Shown here piece by piece: positions 11,225 to 25,700 of a DNA stretch of 64,000 bases. Each line of letters starts with the position of its first letter. Positions within the stretch are counted from its first letter, which is position 1. The notes beneath the pieces were generated by a model that was given only the letters and a program-made list of their open reading frames with translations, had not been told where the DNA came from and searched no databases. The translations under genes and the position numbers were made by a program. The stretch is from Nereocystis luetkeana (lineage: Eukaryota > Sar > Phaeophyceae > Laminariales > Laminariaceae): assembly GCA_031213475.1 (NCBI GenBank), contig JARUPZ010000020.1, forward strand, positions 1,302,001 to 1,366,000. Reading direction: 5' to 3'.

Positions 11225-14200
11225 ATGCGGTGTCGTGGCGCCTTGGGCCTCCTGGGCTTGAGCCTCCTCGCTGGGTCTGTGACCGCCTATGACTGCACCG
11301 TCGTGACGAGAACTTCAACCACCAACTTAGGCGAGTGCACAACATCGCGGAGTTGGATGTGCTGGTAGCTGCGCTGAATATGGGAGAATCCATTGCGTGT
11401 GTCTGTGTGTCTATTAATACCATTCTACCACAGCAGTACTACTGCTTCTGAATATCGGTCTGTCGGTCAGGTTGCGTGGTTGTTTTGAAGAGCGCTCGTT
11501 GATCGACCTCCTCCTCTTGTTCGCGGTTGCGTTATTGCAGGGACGGCTATCTCGGAGGACGCGTACAAGCAAGTGTCGCCCTTTTTGGACGTCAATGACG
11601 GTGTGATCAGCGTAGTCGCTTTCGACAGTGACCACTGCGTTCAGGTGAGACGAACATAAATTTGATAGCAACAAACTTCGTAAAAAATGCCTGGTACCTG
11701 GTAGATGTTTTTATCGGTCGTCTTTTTTAGAGCATACTTGTCCATTGCATTGGGCTTGCTGCTTGTCGATGCCAGATAACTTTGGTACAAACACAGCAGC
11801 AGCAGCACAATTTTAGATCTTGCGTATCAAACAGCAATGCTCCGGCCCACCTCTCTTGCTCCTGGCGTCACATGTATCATAGATTTTGATCAGTGATCCG
11901 TTTCTTGTGCTACAATATATTCCTGTCTAATAATAGTGCCGGTAATGTGGAATCACGAGTTGTTCCCAAACCTGTGCGGCTGTTCTGTGGTGCGTGAATG
12001 TCGATCAAACATGCTCGGCTGTCCGCTTGCCTGGGTCGCTTTTCACGTTCGTACGAGTATACGTGTGGTCCATAAAAAAACTGAGAAAAACAATCTAAAA
12101 ATATCAACGTTTTGTTTCTCGCGTATTGTTGTATGTGTACGGTATACGCGATAGGCCGGTACGCGGATACAGGATACAGGGTATTGATACTGCTGCTGTT
12201 TGTCTGTATGATGATACGTCGGTACGCACGAGGTTTGTTTTCCAACTTACCGATTATTGTACGACTGCATCCCAATATTCAAGCCGCCAGCGGCATTTTA
12301 CGGCGGTGTGGCGGTACTGCTGTACACACAATACCAGATAATATGCCCTACTGCCAATATGTGGAGTATTATACACACAGCACTACAGTAGCTGTAGCAG
12401 TGCAGCCAGCAGCAGATACTACTGAGTATATACTCCATATGCACATACATACTGCTTGGTGTACCAGGTACAAATTATCAATTTATTCGCAGGGGGTCGA
12501 TGTTTACCGCCGTTGCAGTCATACTCCTGGTCTTCATTTATTTTGTACTTGATACATATACGTACAAGCGTTTCCCGAGTTTTATCTGTTTTTCGTGCGT
12601 ACGGTACAAAACAAAATACCTGGTACGAAAGATCCGGAGCGGAACTCTTGGTGCCGTTTCCGTTCAATTTCCAAAACGGCGGTGTAGCGATACTGCTGTA
12701 CGCGTACGCATAATATGCACCATATACCAGGTACAGATACTGCTGTACATTTGTACGCGGTGTCGTATTATGTCATACCTGTTACATGATACGTGAGTAG
12801 GTTTAGCAGCTGGTATCCAGGAAGAAGTGGTTTCCCTCTCCGGTGTCGGGTACCTCTCTCAGCAATGTTGGAGATCGATCGTCTCTGAAACCGATGGCGA
12901 TCGGTCCTTTGAAAAGATATGAAAGGGTCGATCTTAACGAGGAGTGTTTTTCAGTTTTTTTCAGTATTTTCCCGAAATTTCGGAAAAAAAACATGAAATA
13001 CCGAAATTCGGGATAATACTGAAAAAAACTGAAAAACACTCCTCGTTAAGATCGACCCTACCCAGAACAAATGAAAAAATCCGATCTCGATTTTTGGAGC
13101 AATTTTCCAAAAATTGACGATCTCGATCTCGATTCTCGCAAAAATAAATATCGATGTTGCAATTTGTCCCATGTCCAGGTATGCTGGCTGTTGGCATGTC
13201 GGTGAGTCGGCAATAAGACGTGAATATGTTTCCGAGCATATCTTGTCATTCATCGTTCACATCTGATGAGATTGGAGGGAATTTTGGAAAAAATTCTCAG
13301 CCGCGCTCAATGTAACATCTAACAAACATGAAATAAATGAAAAAATAAAACGCGTACGTACGAGTATTCGGTAGGAAAAAGGCTGTTCTGAAGCGATCAA
13401 AAACAGGGAAAAATCAGGGCTTTTCGCGGGTCAGGGGGGTTTCAAAATGTCGCGGGTCGGGTCGAGTCGGGTCATTTTTTTTCAAAATCTCGCGGGTCGG
13501 GTAGGGTCGGGTCATTTTTTTTAAAAATCTCACGGGTCGGGTCGGGTCGGGTCAAGAGGTTTTGAAATCTCGCGGGTCGGGTCGGGTCAGGAGGTGTTCA
13601 AAATGTCACGGGTCGGGTCGGGCCATGACCCGTGAGATACGGGTCATTCGCGGGTCAGGTCACCATGACCCGCGACTTTTTTCCGGCTGACCCGCACGTC
13701 CGACCCGCGGGTCTGGCCCACGGACCAGTATTTTTACTAACGTGTGTAGCTACCTGCCGGAAGGCCGTCTTTGTGACCCGCGGGACTAGCCCGCGGGTCC
13801 GACATTGTACAACAAAAAATACTCGCCGTTCCCCGCCCAAAGGCTTCTCTCTTGCCGATACGTACGAGTAGACCTCCGAGAGCATATCATATATAGCGTG
13901 TAGAATAATCACACGCAAATCCCGGGTCGGATGAAGCCGTACAACAGTAGTATATATATTGTGTTCATGTTCACGTCCATCCATTTCCACGAAAAAAACG
14001 GCCACACTCTCATGCAGGGTGCAACAATGAAGACAAGACATGGCAGCAGCAGTATATGAACCCACGCAATAAACAATAAAACGAGTGCGTACACACGAAA
14101 TACCTGCGATATATAACCAAAGAAGCAAAAAAGACAAGTCATGAAAAAAGGCAGCAGCAGCAGTAGCAGTAGCAGCAGCAGGCCCCGGATCCTCGCGGAT

Positions 14201-15253
14201 CGTGGCCCCCGCTGTTACATGCATCGCTTCAGTGCTTGCTGCTGGAGGCTGCACAGCTAGGTCGCTCGCCGGGGCGCCAGCAAGGCCATCGGGTCAGAGC
14301 TTCGACCCAGGGGCCGGGAGGTATCCGCCCGGCAGAGTACGGGAGTGTGCCTTTCTCCATGTCATCATCTTTCTGATCATCATGGTCTTTTTTGAAGCGT
14401 ACACCCCGTACCACACAATGCTGAAAATAAAATGAAAAATGAAAAAAACGAACACAAACCTACGACATTTTCGGAAAAGACAAGGGACCAAGGACCATCC
14501 AACCGACCAACGTACCAACGTTTAGATATTTGGACCCGTGAGCTTTCGTCGCTAACCCGTGAGATATGTCATGGATCCAGTTGACCCGACCCACATGAAA
14601 AAACCCGTGTCTCACGGGTCAATGGGAAGGTGGCGGGTCGGGTCGGGTCAGGAAGTGTTAAAAACCTCGCGGGTCGGGTCGGGTCGGGTCTAAGGGTTTT
14701 GGAATCTCACGGGTCGGGTCGGGTCGGGTCAAGAGGTTTTTAAATCTCGCGGGTCGGGTCGGGTCGGGTCAAGAGGATTTCAAAATCTCGCGGGTCGGGT
14801 CGGGTCAGGTCAACACACCTAAAAAAAATCGCGGGTCGGGTCGGGTCAGCTGACCCGACCCGACCCGACCCGTGAGGTTTGACCTGACCCGCGAAAAGAC
14901 CTGGAAAAAATACCACAACAACACCGATCTCGAAAAACCTGTTTTTTTTCAAACAAAGTAACGTCGACAATCCCGCCACATTTTCGAGGATATCATTGCG
15001 CTCTATTGTTGACGCGGCTTCGCCTGTTCAGGGGGGGGTATACGTACAGTAATAGTTTTTCAAAGGTAGCGGATCAGAGCAAAACTGAGCCCGGCTGTCG
15101 GTCTAGGATCAGCAGCACTGCTTTGACCGTCGCCGGCGGTGGGATATCTCAAGCCAGCCGGTGTGAGAGAATCGTGTTGCGTGGCGACAAAGAGTTACAC
15201 ACCTCGAACAGACAGATCATGATCTATCTATCTATCTATCTATTTATCTATCC

Positions 15254-15290
<37 letters not shown>

Positions 15291-16715
15291 CCTGGTATCT
15301 ATTAATCTATCCATCTATCTATCTACCAGGTATCTATCTATCTACAGCATCTATGCATCTATCTATCTACTTCCTAAGTATATATTTATCTTTCTATCTA
15401 TATATCCATCTATATATAACAACATATTCGCCTGATTGAGAGCGAAGTATCTGATTGAGAGCGAGAGCCAAATAAATTGAAATTTCGGGTCCAGACGCCT
15501 CTTGCCATTTCTTGGTAAGTAGGGGACAGGCTATTCCAAGAAGCGGCGCAAATTGAAGGTCTCGTCAGCAGCGTCGCGAGCATAATATATATGCGTGTCA
15601 TCGTCATCGGATGCTGCAGCTAGGAGCTAGACAAGTTGCTAGATTTCCCCAGATTGGCTATTCCTGCCTCAAACTGTTTCGCCTCGGGCGGTGGGCTCTA
15701 CTACTGTAGCTTCTGCTCCCGGCTGTAGCTCCACAACGAGAGACTCCCACACGATGACCAGGGTAGCGGCTTGAAGCTACGGGCTAGTCCTTCAATTCAA
15801 GCTACACAGCAAGCTCCACCTCTCAGCGGTAGTCCGGCTGCAGCGTATCGCGAAATCTCGCTCTCAATCAGATACTACGCTCTCAATCAGGCGAAAATGT
15901 TGTTATATCCATTTATCTATCTACAGTAGTAGTAGCTCATTTAGTTCCTCCCTAAATAAGAGACACGAGCAAAAGAAGCCCCAAAAGACAAGGAGCACAC
16001 CCCCTCCTTCCCCACCCTCTCGCTGTCGAACTCCGACTATTAATAAACTTACAGTAGACTCCTACCTGGTACTATTTAATAGTCACGACGAGAAAGACAG
16101 CAAGTTACAGTGAATACAAGCGGGTGGAGTTACGGTATGGGCCGGTATTTGACACCGCGTAGCGTCGTCATTATCGAAGACTAATACAGTAGTCCTAAAT
16201 TCCACATTTCCTGATTCGTCTTCCTGTTTTCTTGAGTATGGTTACATACATTTTTTTCCTGACTTGTTTTCATTTCCCATGTTTCATACGTAAAGGAATT
16301 AAAAGCGTTCAAGATTATTCGCTCCTTGCTAATATCCCTGATTTTAGGAAACTTTTTTGTTTTCCGTTGTATTTTTCGCATCAAGAGTGAAAACGAGGAA
16401 AAAAAAATATCGACAATGATATGCCACTGAGATGGCGTTTCTCAATCGACCTGCCTCTCCCCCCCCCCCCCCCCCGCCTCCTTTTCGCCGTCAATACTAC
16501 CGTCACAACGTCCACTGACGGATGGACTGAACGAATGCATGGATTATCGGACGTACGACCGTGGACGTAGATGTGCTGCGAGCAAGATGAGTGCCGTGTG
16601 GCGGTTTTCGTAGACAGCGAGGCAACGTGCTACTTGAAGGGGACGGCGGGCTCGAAAACGGAGTCCCACCACCATGCGGAAGGGGTGACGACGTATGAGC
16701 TCCTCTTCAAAGAAG
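11225..16715 (+). CDS. Exons 1-3: signal peptide and PAN/Apple-like module
   Basis: Exon 1 encodes a basic start MRCRG, a leucine-rich core and a likely cleavage site after SVTA, just before YDC. Exons 2 and 3 add DSDHCVQMCCEQDECRVAVF and ATCYLKG. The spacing of the cysteines (HC, MCC, EC, TCYLK) resembles PAN/Apple folds, which bind carbohydrate or protein. The exon 1/2 join needs a phase-1 break. The only good site is TTAG|GCGAGT, a GC donor, with acceptor GCAG at 11540. Exon 3 could alternatively begin at 16583 (after GCGAG), losing MCCE, but the cysteine pattern favours 16571. Confidence 0.7.
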
Positions 16716-19700
16716 GTCAGTTGTTACAGCAGTACTTGGCCTCATGACGTGCTTTGCTGTACTGCTACACTCTCCTCATAAAATGAATACGGCTCGTCAT
16801 CGCAGTAGTCTTTGACCACTTCTCGATTGGAAGTTTTGGTTGGACCAGGGTGTCAACGGCGCGTCACCGCATTAGTCTTTGACCACTTCTCAATAGAAAG
16901 GTTTTGTTGGACCAGGGTGCCGGGCTTTGCTCTTTCCCCCTCATATCAGCGGTACAGCAAGAAAATGTTCGGGGTTGGGGGACGGGTGGGGGGAGGTTGT
17001 GTTTAAAGCTTTTGCAAGTGTTACATGACCCGTGTGGTCTACATACGCATACAGTAAATGTTGGCGATATCTGGCCTATCGGAAACCCGCTAATAGGCTA
17101 CGTACTTCTCTTTAATCGCCATGCCTATCGCATCCCATCCCATCCATTCGCCGGGAGAAAATGTTCGTTGTTTGGTGTTCAGGCTCTCGGTGACAAAATG
17201 GTCATCACATTGCAGCAGTCTCGCACAGACCTGTTGTGTACCTACATAGTATCAGACTTCGTGCAGGTGATATAATATTGCCATTCATGTTGACCAGCGG
17301 ATAATGAACATCGGTATTGAGCATTGCAAATTGAGCAATAGGAATTGACCAGTAGGACAACTGCGGGCAGGGAATAACAATAGATTTGAGCGTTGGCACT
17401 GAACGTGTTTATGAGGCTTGTCTCACCACTTTTTGAGCATGGTAACGTTGGCATCGGATGGGTTTATGACGAACGACCCTTGTCTTCGCAACAGGTGACC
17501 GAAAAAGCATACCGATGGAACCAACGGAGTGCAACAACAAGAAGGGGCTTGCCTTTGACTTCCCGGATGGCGATGACTTGGACGCGCTGGCTCTCGGCAT
17601 GTCTTGGTGGTGAGTGCTGAGCTTCTTCTTCTTTTTGCATCGCATCTTTTGTCCCGTTTACGACTGCATTTCACATATCAGGCACAATACATCTACAGCT
17701 GTAACTCAAATTCCAAGTAGTTTTTACCCTAAACGACAGTGCAACCCTGAAGGGGGTTCCACCCTTTTACACGTGCAATTATTTTGACGACACTATGTTC
17801 AAGTAGTTCGTGGGTACAGCTGTAATGGCATTTAATATCGATGCTGCATCGTAAGGAGGCTTTTCGCTCTCCGGCGCCTTGGTGGGGGGCGAGCCATTTG
17901 TGCCAATTATGGGTGTACTATGGCGGGTTCCAATGCCAAGCTTTTATGCTGACCAGACAGTAAGGTCGGACTCCGCGCAGGCGGCTTTGGAAATGAAGTG
18001 AAGGGTCGTGTTGGGACATCTGGAGTTCGTTGCCTCTACGGCTCTGCCTGCAGTTTATTAATAATTACCTGTCTGATATATGGCATCTTGCTGAATACAC
18101 TCTGGATTGCTTGGAAGCGTTGTTATTTACCCTTTTAGTATATACTGCAAAAATAGTCCCACGCCGAATGCGGTATAAGCACAACATTAATAGTGGAAGT
18201 AGGTTGTCCCCCAAATCCGTGGGTGTAGCTCTAGAGCTATTGCCGCTGTTATTTGACGTGCGACGTGTCGTCGGCAGGTACAACTGGTCTCCCGGCATCT
18301 TGCAGTCGTCCGCGGCAGACGCCCAAGCTTTGGCCGGCTGCGAGTACATTCCGATGCTGTGGGGCAAGAAGGACTTCACCGAAGAGCGCTTGGCTTCCCT
18401 CAGTGACATCGGCCAGTCCTCCCACCTGCTCGGGTTCAACGAGCCAAACTTCGGCGATCAGGTACACAGCAGACAATATTACACGGTGCAACGGACACGA
18501 CTGACTTGAACCCTTTGAGGGCAAAAACTGCAGTGCCGTTTGGGGACAGACCCTTCAAATTCGAAGTAGTCCGTCCCCGAAAGGGTTAAAGATATGGCTG
18601 TGCACTGTGCGCATACCAGTGCCTGTTGCCAGGTGCCAGGTATGTACCACTAGTACAGTAGTGCAGTACAGCGGTAATGAGGCAAGGTTGCCTCCTACTC
18701 GCAAAATAGGCTTGTTTGTCCGAAGTCATAGTGTTCTTAAAAGCTTCTACAGCACCAGGGTATCTGGTACGAGCTGGTTCAGAGAGATTCCGTCAGAAAC
18801 GTTTTTGGTGTCATCAGAACTTCACGCCGTTTTTTCTATTAATAGTCAAGACTCTCTGAAACTTCTTACACACCTTCCGTGCCCTCGTATTATGCCAAGG
18901 GGTTTATCGAGGGGGTGCAAGTTTTTGTTTTTGTTTTCCGCCAGTTATCTCGGGTCTTCGGGTTTTTCTGAATATTGAGCTTTCCGGAACCCCGGATATC
19001 TAGCGAAGAGAAACATAAAAACCTGCACCTCCTTCGTACACTCCTCGGCATAATGGGTCGGAAGGTGTGCGCTAAGTTTCAGGGTTCGATTCGAACAAAC
19101 CGCTTGAACTTTTGAGCTTTCGTGGGGGAAAACGTGGAATTCACCGTTTTTTTCGAATTGCTTGGTCTCGGAATCTAATCGACCTTTAAGCGGTAATGTT
19201 CGCGTAATATTGATCCTACGCAGTCAATTGTTCGAATATTTGCGCAACTCTTTTTAAAGGATATGCCTTGGAATACCTAGAACCGTTTCATTCAGAAAAA
19301 ATGAGAAATAGTGGTTTCTTCCTACGGAAACGCCAAACTATTGATGACCTTTTTGAAGGCCTACGTTGCTCGGGACACCGTTTCGCCGCTAGCGCCAGCC
19401 CTAGGCCTTCAACAAAAAAGCTGGCTACGTACGCCATCCGCTTCCGCTGTTCAGTACGGTCAGTATGATATCAAATACCAGGTATATGACATTCGAGTAG
19501 CTATACTGCATACAGCATTCATGGTTGACGCAATTTTGTTTTTTTTCGCTTGAACCAGCCTGTAGTGTCGGCAAGAAAGAAACAAAACTAAGCAGAACAT
19601 CGAGGTACAAAAGGTTGAAAAACATGTTGCAGCACAGCGACCGGAGCCGAGTCTATTGATAGACGGCTTGCGACGAAACAGGCGACACGAGCTAGCGCAA

Positions 19701-22700
19701 CCTCGTCCGCTCCTGTAGATGCCGGGTTAGTCGCGATCAGTGTTGTACGGGTCTCGCATTCAATAGTGTAAACCGTGGCGAAAGCGGACGCACAGACAGG
19801 AAACCGGCAGACAGCCTATTTAAATAGTGGCACCCAGCACGTACCGCAACATGTAGGGTTTTAAGTCAACGACAACAAATGGTATCGCGCTGTGCGCTCG
19901 ACCGTTCCTCATATTTTCAGTACTCGCACAGTATAGTTGTCCACGTGTCACAGGGCGTCGTCGTGGGTTCGTTTGCTTGCACAATAATCACGGCTGCGTG
20001 TAGAGTAATTGTGTATTCATTATTTACTGTCGTGAAAGAGTTAACACACGACGACTGCCGTCGCCTGTCAAATTCCACCCAGCCAACATGCTGCCTCTGA
20101 CCCTCGAAGTCACCCGACCACTACCGGACGCTTGTTTGTTCGTCGATGATATTCCCCCCCACCCTCAGGCGAACCTGTCACCGAAGGAGGCTGCGGCGCA
20201 GTGGTCGACAGTCAAAGCCGAGGCCGAGCTGCTCGGCGCGGAAATCGTTTCTCCCGCCGTCAACTTTTGCGGGGGAAACTGCAACCGCGACGTGAGCTGG
20301 TTTGAAACAATCTCGTAGGATACCGCGGGATAACATAATGTACCGTGGGATACAGTAGGGTGCTAGCAGCATGCTGCTATTAATAATAGGATACTGTCGC
20401 GTGCCATACAGGAGCTGTCAAGAATACCGTCGGACACCGAGGGACACCGCAGGGGACCGTGGGATGGCAGCAGGATACCAAAGGGTGCTGCAAGTTGCCA
20501 TCGGATACCGTAGCATACGTAGCGCGTTGCGTTGCTCCGCTGATTCATGTCCGCGTGATGTTTCGTTGGGGCGGTGGAAGTGCGAGCAGCTGTTCGCAGC
20601 TTGCGGGATGTTTGACAGCCCCAAAGCTCCCGAGCTACATCTACAGTAGTACTCGCCACAAGGGGGGTTTTGCAGCCTGCGACCTGAAGAAAGACGTTGT
20701 CTTGTTCTAGTCCTTGTCCTTCATCTATGTCTGCCTGGCCGGTGAAAACCCGACGTGCTCCGTCCCAGCATTGTAGGGATGCGAGGGCCTTTGGTCATAC
20801 GACTACGGCCATGCATGATATTGAGTATCCCCCCGCGCCCCTCCCCTGACGACGGTCATGCGATTCGCCGAACACATCACCGCGCTACGCGCTTGGTGCA
20901 ATCAATGTCTGCCTGGTAGGTGCAAACCCGACGTGCTTCGTCCCGGCATTGTAGAGATGCGAGGGTCTATGGTCATACGACTACGGCCATGCATGATATG
21001 AGTACACCCCCCACTCTGACTACTGTAGGGTCATGTATGGCATGGGTACCCCCTGCCCCCCCCGCTGTGATCTGCGAAAGCAGCCGTCACCGCCACTATC
21101 CGATCTGATCAAATCCCGACCGACACACCTTATGGAACCCCCACCCGTTTGAACCACAGGACCCCATTGAATGGCTGGACGACTTTTTCGCGGCTTGTGG
21201 CGATGATAAATGCGGGGTGACCGCCATTGCCGTGCACTCCTACACCTGCAAGGTATGGGAAAGCGATAACTTACACCGATATGTTTTAATCGTGCTGTTG
21301 GTACAGGTATACATCAATCCTGAGGTAGCCTTCTGCTCCAGATTTAATTGGAGCCTGTCTTGCGACCACGGAGTAGCCTGTCTTATCACTACGGTGCGGA
21401 CTACTATTGATAGTATTAAAAGATTTCAGCGATGGTTTAATGTGAAAAAAGCAAAAGCAGTTTGAATAGTAATGCGTTTCGCTTCGAGGAAACCGCTTTT
21501 CAGGAAACCTTGGCGCGCCGTTTTTGTTTTGCTCGTGGCCAGTTTTCGCGTTTACCAACCTGACTGAGGGGTGCATGCGCGCGTTTTGACCAGGGGGTTA
21601 CACTTTGAGCGACACTGCTCGGAATCGGTACTACTGTTGTACTAGAGCGATGGACGTGGGCAGAGACCGACCGCACAACCTAAATCGACTTGGCACTAAA
21701 ATCCATCGTGCCATGTATGATTATCGCGATGTGTGTTTCACTCTCTGCAAAACTGGCATTATTTTTTGTTACGAGATAGTATATCTCCTGGAACCTCTTG
21801 ACCGCTTTGACTTGATTATAGTATAGGTACCGAAATTCAGCGAGTAGGAAGAGCATTCGGCAGTATCATAAAAGTACCGCCATACTGCGTGCACGCGTGT
21901 AGTACAGCTCCTTCCATTGCAATCGAACACACACACCCTACCACGGCAGCTATTATAGGTATGTTCATGATCGTGTGGCCGATTCTGTACTATACTCAAG
22001 TGATTTGTGATCAACAGTTTTGTTTCCCTCCCAAGCCCCAAAATAGTGACAACCTTTTACTCCTGCAAAAAAGAAGTCTATATGAGTTCCAAGTAGTTTG
22101 TCGCCAAACGCGGGGTTGCCGTACTAAATTAAATATGTTGAGGCCAATAACAACGTTTCCTTGCGACCACCTTCTCCGCTTCGTGATTGTCGACCTTTTT
22201 TTCGCAAAAATCGGGGAAAAAAGGTCAAGTATCTCAACAAGCATCTGCACAGCTACCTCAAGTACGACCTCCCGATATGGCTCACGGAGTTCGCGTGCGC
22301 CGACGATTCGTCCCTCGCCACGGCGACCGGGCAAGCCACCTACCTCAAGGAGGCGCTCCTCTTCCTTGAGCTGCACCCTCGTGTGGACCGTTACGCGTGG
22401 TAAGACTGAGCACGGGTGCGACACGCACCGCCGACAGCATGACTCGGAATAAGTATTTACCCCTCTGGAACTGTGCCGACGTTTAGGGGACACCCTACTT
22501 CAACTTTGGGTAGGGCCTTTTACCCGCGGGTTTGCGGTGTAGCCCTGTGGCGTTCGTTGGTCTGTCGTTTCGGCATGTGGGTTTGGCCTGCGGTTTTTGC
22601 CAGTGACATTGACCAGTGTTTTTCACCAGTGACTTTGGCCTGTGGTTCTGGTCTGTGGAGACCTGTGAAACCCGCTGGAGCAGGAGATTTTGCTGCCAAT

Positions 22701-25700
22701 GGGGACGTGGTAGCTTATTTGAAGCCCTATACTATGCTCACTGAGGGACGCGATGGCTAGGTTGGTTCAAGTTGAAGGAGGCGCGCGCAATCTGTGAAGA
22801 GTGCACACTCGAACTCGGCCGATCTTTGATCTGCGGTCTGTATACCCTTACGTCCGTTTCTGGCTCTCACCTTTTTAGTCTGCTGGGTGGTGCTCTGTTT
22901 GTTCTGCCCGGTTTCTGCTTCTGTTTTGTGTAAGGTTCACGGGACGAGGCGCCGACGGGAACGGTGTGCCTGGGGCTGATCTGTTGTCCGGCGACTCCGA
23001 GTTGACGGAGCTCGGAAAAACTTTCTTTGATTCGTACAAGGACCTGCAGAGGTGTGCGGACGACTCATTGGACTCCGCCATGAAGGGTACTCCCAGCCCT
23101 TCCTCCACAGTGCCGTTTGCAGAGATCGCTGGTGAGATTTCGTTTTGTTGTTTCATCCCCATTTTTATAACTCCCTGCGTCCACCGCTGCACCTACGACT
23201 CGGTAACGAACGGCCCGAGATCAAAAACCTTTTTGTTTTTCACAACAGTAGCAGTAGTAGCAGCAGTAGCAGCAGTAGCAGTGACAGGGTGTGAAGGTCT
23301 GAATAAGGGATTGCCATGCGGTGCGGTGTAGTGCAGGGCAGTGCACCTGAGGTTTGCCAAGACAACCGCCAGGGGGGCGGTGTTCCTTTCGTTTTGACTA
23401 CGCGGGTTGCTGTCGTACGCCCGCCACGTCATCCTCCATGCCCACAACAACTTGATGATTTTTTTTTGAAAGGTTATACGTTGGTCTTTCTTTGCTGTAG
23501 CATCAGGCATCTGCAGTGCTCATCGGAGGCAAGCCCTTGTGCTACTACGGGGGACCATATTAAATAGGCCCTACGGTACAGACAAAAACCCACCAGTTAT
23601 ATATTTACCTATTTACTCACAATGTTTGGTCGTATTTACTATGGTCCCCCGTAATACTTCTGCAGCTGTCTCCCAGTTAGCGGTAGGTCCCAGATGAAGT
23701 ACGCAACGCGATGCGTGACGCATCCGCTAGCTACCCATATTATGATTATCAATATATACTATAATAGACTACTGTAGTAGTTGTGTGCCCCTACTATTAA
23801 ATAATGATATTGTAGAACTACTGCACATATCGGACACATTAAATAAGATAGGTCAGGCAGATCAAATCAAAATTCCATGATCTAGATATGTCGTGTTCGG
23901 ATACATTCCCTGAGTTCCATGATCTGCAAGATCTAGACCATGCCGGGTGGGACCTGTATGCCACAGATCTTGCGAAGTCAAATTTGGTGTGGTGGCTTTT
24001 GCTGTGTAATAACAGGTTTTTAAGCATCATCCCACTGCGTCAAAATTTGGGATCTAGACGATCTACATACAGTTGATCGTAATCAGGCCGGTATAGTTGT
24101 TGCTACAGGAGCTCACGTAGCAGAAAATTTGTTACTGTCGCCAAGTAGTGTGCGTTGATGGGCGGCATATGCAAGACGCTTCAGGCACCACTCGAAACGG
24201 GCGTCCCTATTGTTTCAGGCCCGTCAAAAATAGAACCTAGCTTTCGCTCGTAATTCGCGTCGTGTATGGACATTCAAAGCGCCGTTATTATCGAAGGACC
24301 TTTTGTCCTAAGTTTTTTCAGATTTTCCAGATATTTTTTTCTCGCGCATTTGAGTTTGTCTTCCAGGATTTTACAGTTTTTTTTCCCAACCATGTGGATG
24401 CTTCGTAATTGTTCCAAATGTTCTTCTCTCTGTTAAGAAATCACGATCTGTGACAAGAAGGCCTCCGTGTCTTGATAAAATTCAAAATTCACAAATCGAG
24501 AAAAATCGGGAATCTGGCAAAAACGAACTCTTCGATATTAAGCTTTTCATCTTTTTTTTCCACACACCGCGCAGAGCCCGGAAACGCCGACGGTGGGGTT
24601 GTGGACTCGACTGCCACAGAAATCACGAACGTGGTAATCGACAACCTTGGGGGAACTGGTTCGTACTCCAATGTGGTGTCCATGGCTGCTGGGGAACAGA
24701 ACTGCCCCGATACAGCGGCCGCCTGCGTGCAAGAGGTGGGTTTTGGCTTAGGCCTGGTCACTGAAACGACCAGTGCCATCCGACCCGGTCGATTCTCAGC
24801 GAAAAGTGAAAAGTGTGATCCCATCGACCAGTCTGTTGTCAGATGTTTTGTCGTTGCCTATGTCCCGTTGACCGCTGACATGCTGGTGCTGCTACTGATA
24901 TCTACCGGGTATAGTATGCCTTATCTGGCCTTTCCGCGATAACGGCACTGAATTTTCAGCTGCCCCAGTAAAATCTACCCTGCCCAAAACTTGTTAGGCT
25001 GTTAATGAGCGCTGACAGCAGGAGACCAATGATCTATGTTGGCGTTTTGACCTGCGACACTATCATAGGATGCCATACCGTAGTGTGTACGGCACCCGGA
25101 TGTTTTGACGACCCTGCTCTCGCCGAGGCGTTGAGGAGTTTATAAATACCAGGGTTACCGTACCTGGTGATGATATAACCAGAGCTCCTCCAAAGCTGCT
25201 GCGCACCCCGAACGCTTCTATCAAAGATGTTGAGTGGCAGTGGAGTATTGACATCCCTTCTATCTACCAGTCTGTCGCCAAACAAACGAGCACCGGTCAC
25301 GCGCTCACGGCCGACGTCTTCCAGGTAGCAGGTACGGAATTTTTTAAGGGTCCGTCGCGTCAACAGTTTGGAATTTTTTCCGTCCGTCGCGTCAACAATT
25401 TGGATTTTTTCCCGTCCGTCACCCCCCCCTAAACAGTCGTCGTACGACATTTCATTTTGCTGCTCGCCCGCTTCTCTTCGCGATCTGCAGGATCTGAAGG
25501 TTAGCGGTCCTTTAGCCCCCTTCGACGAGGGCGTTTCCGTCGTCTTCCGCGGCCCCATGAACCTCCACAACATCGTCTGGTTCCAGGAAACGGAGGGCTT
25601 GTTGGTCAAGGCCTCCTCGTGGACGCCCACGTGAGACGAAGTCGATCTCTCGCTACCCAATAGCACCTACCACTCTTGCCATGAATATTAGTACCGCTTG

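Noticed and set aside
13425..14899. GGGTC repeats considered as telomere-like sequence
   Set aside because: The unit is not a known telomere repeat, it is interspersed with AT-rich spacers and it lies inside an intron.
25194..25325. Protein-like stretch in intron 10 (ASIKDVEWQWSIDIPSIYQ...)
   Set aside because: Exons 10 and 11 join directly in phase and match the DUF2403 block without it. No good acceptor-donor pair keeps the frame.
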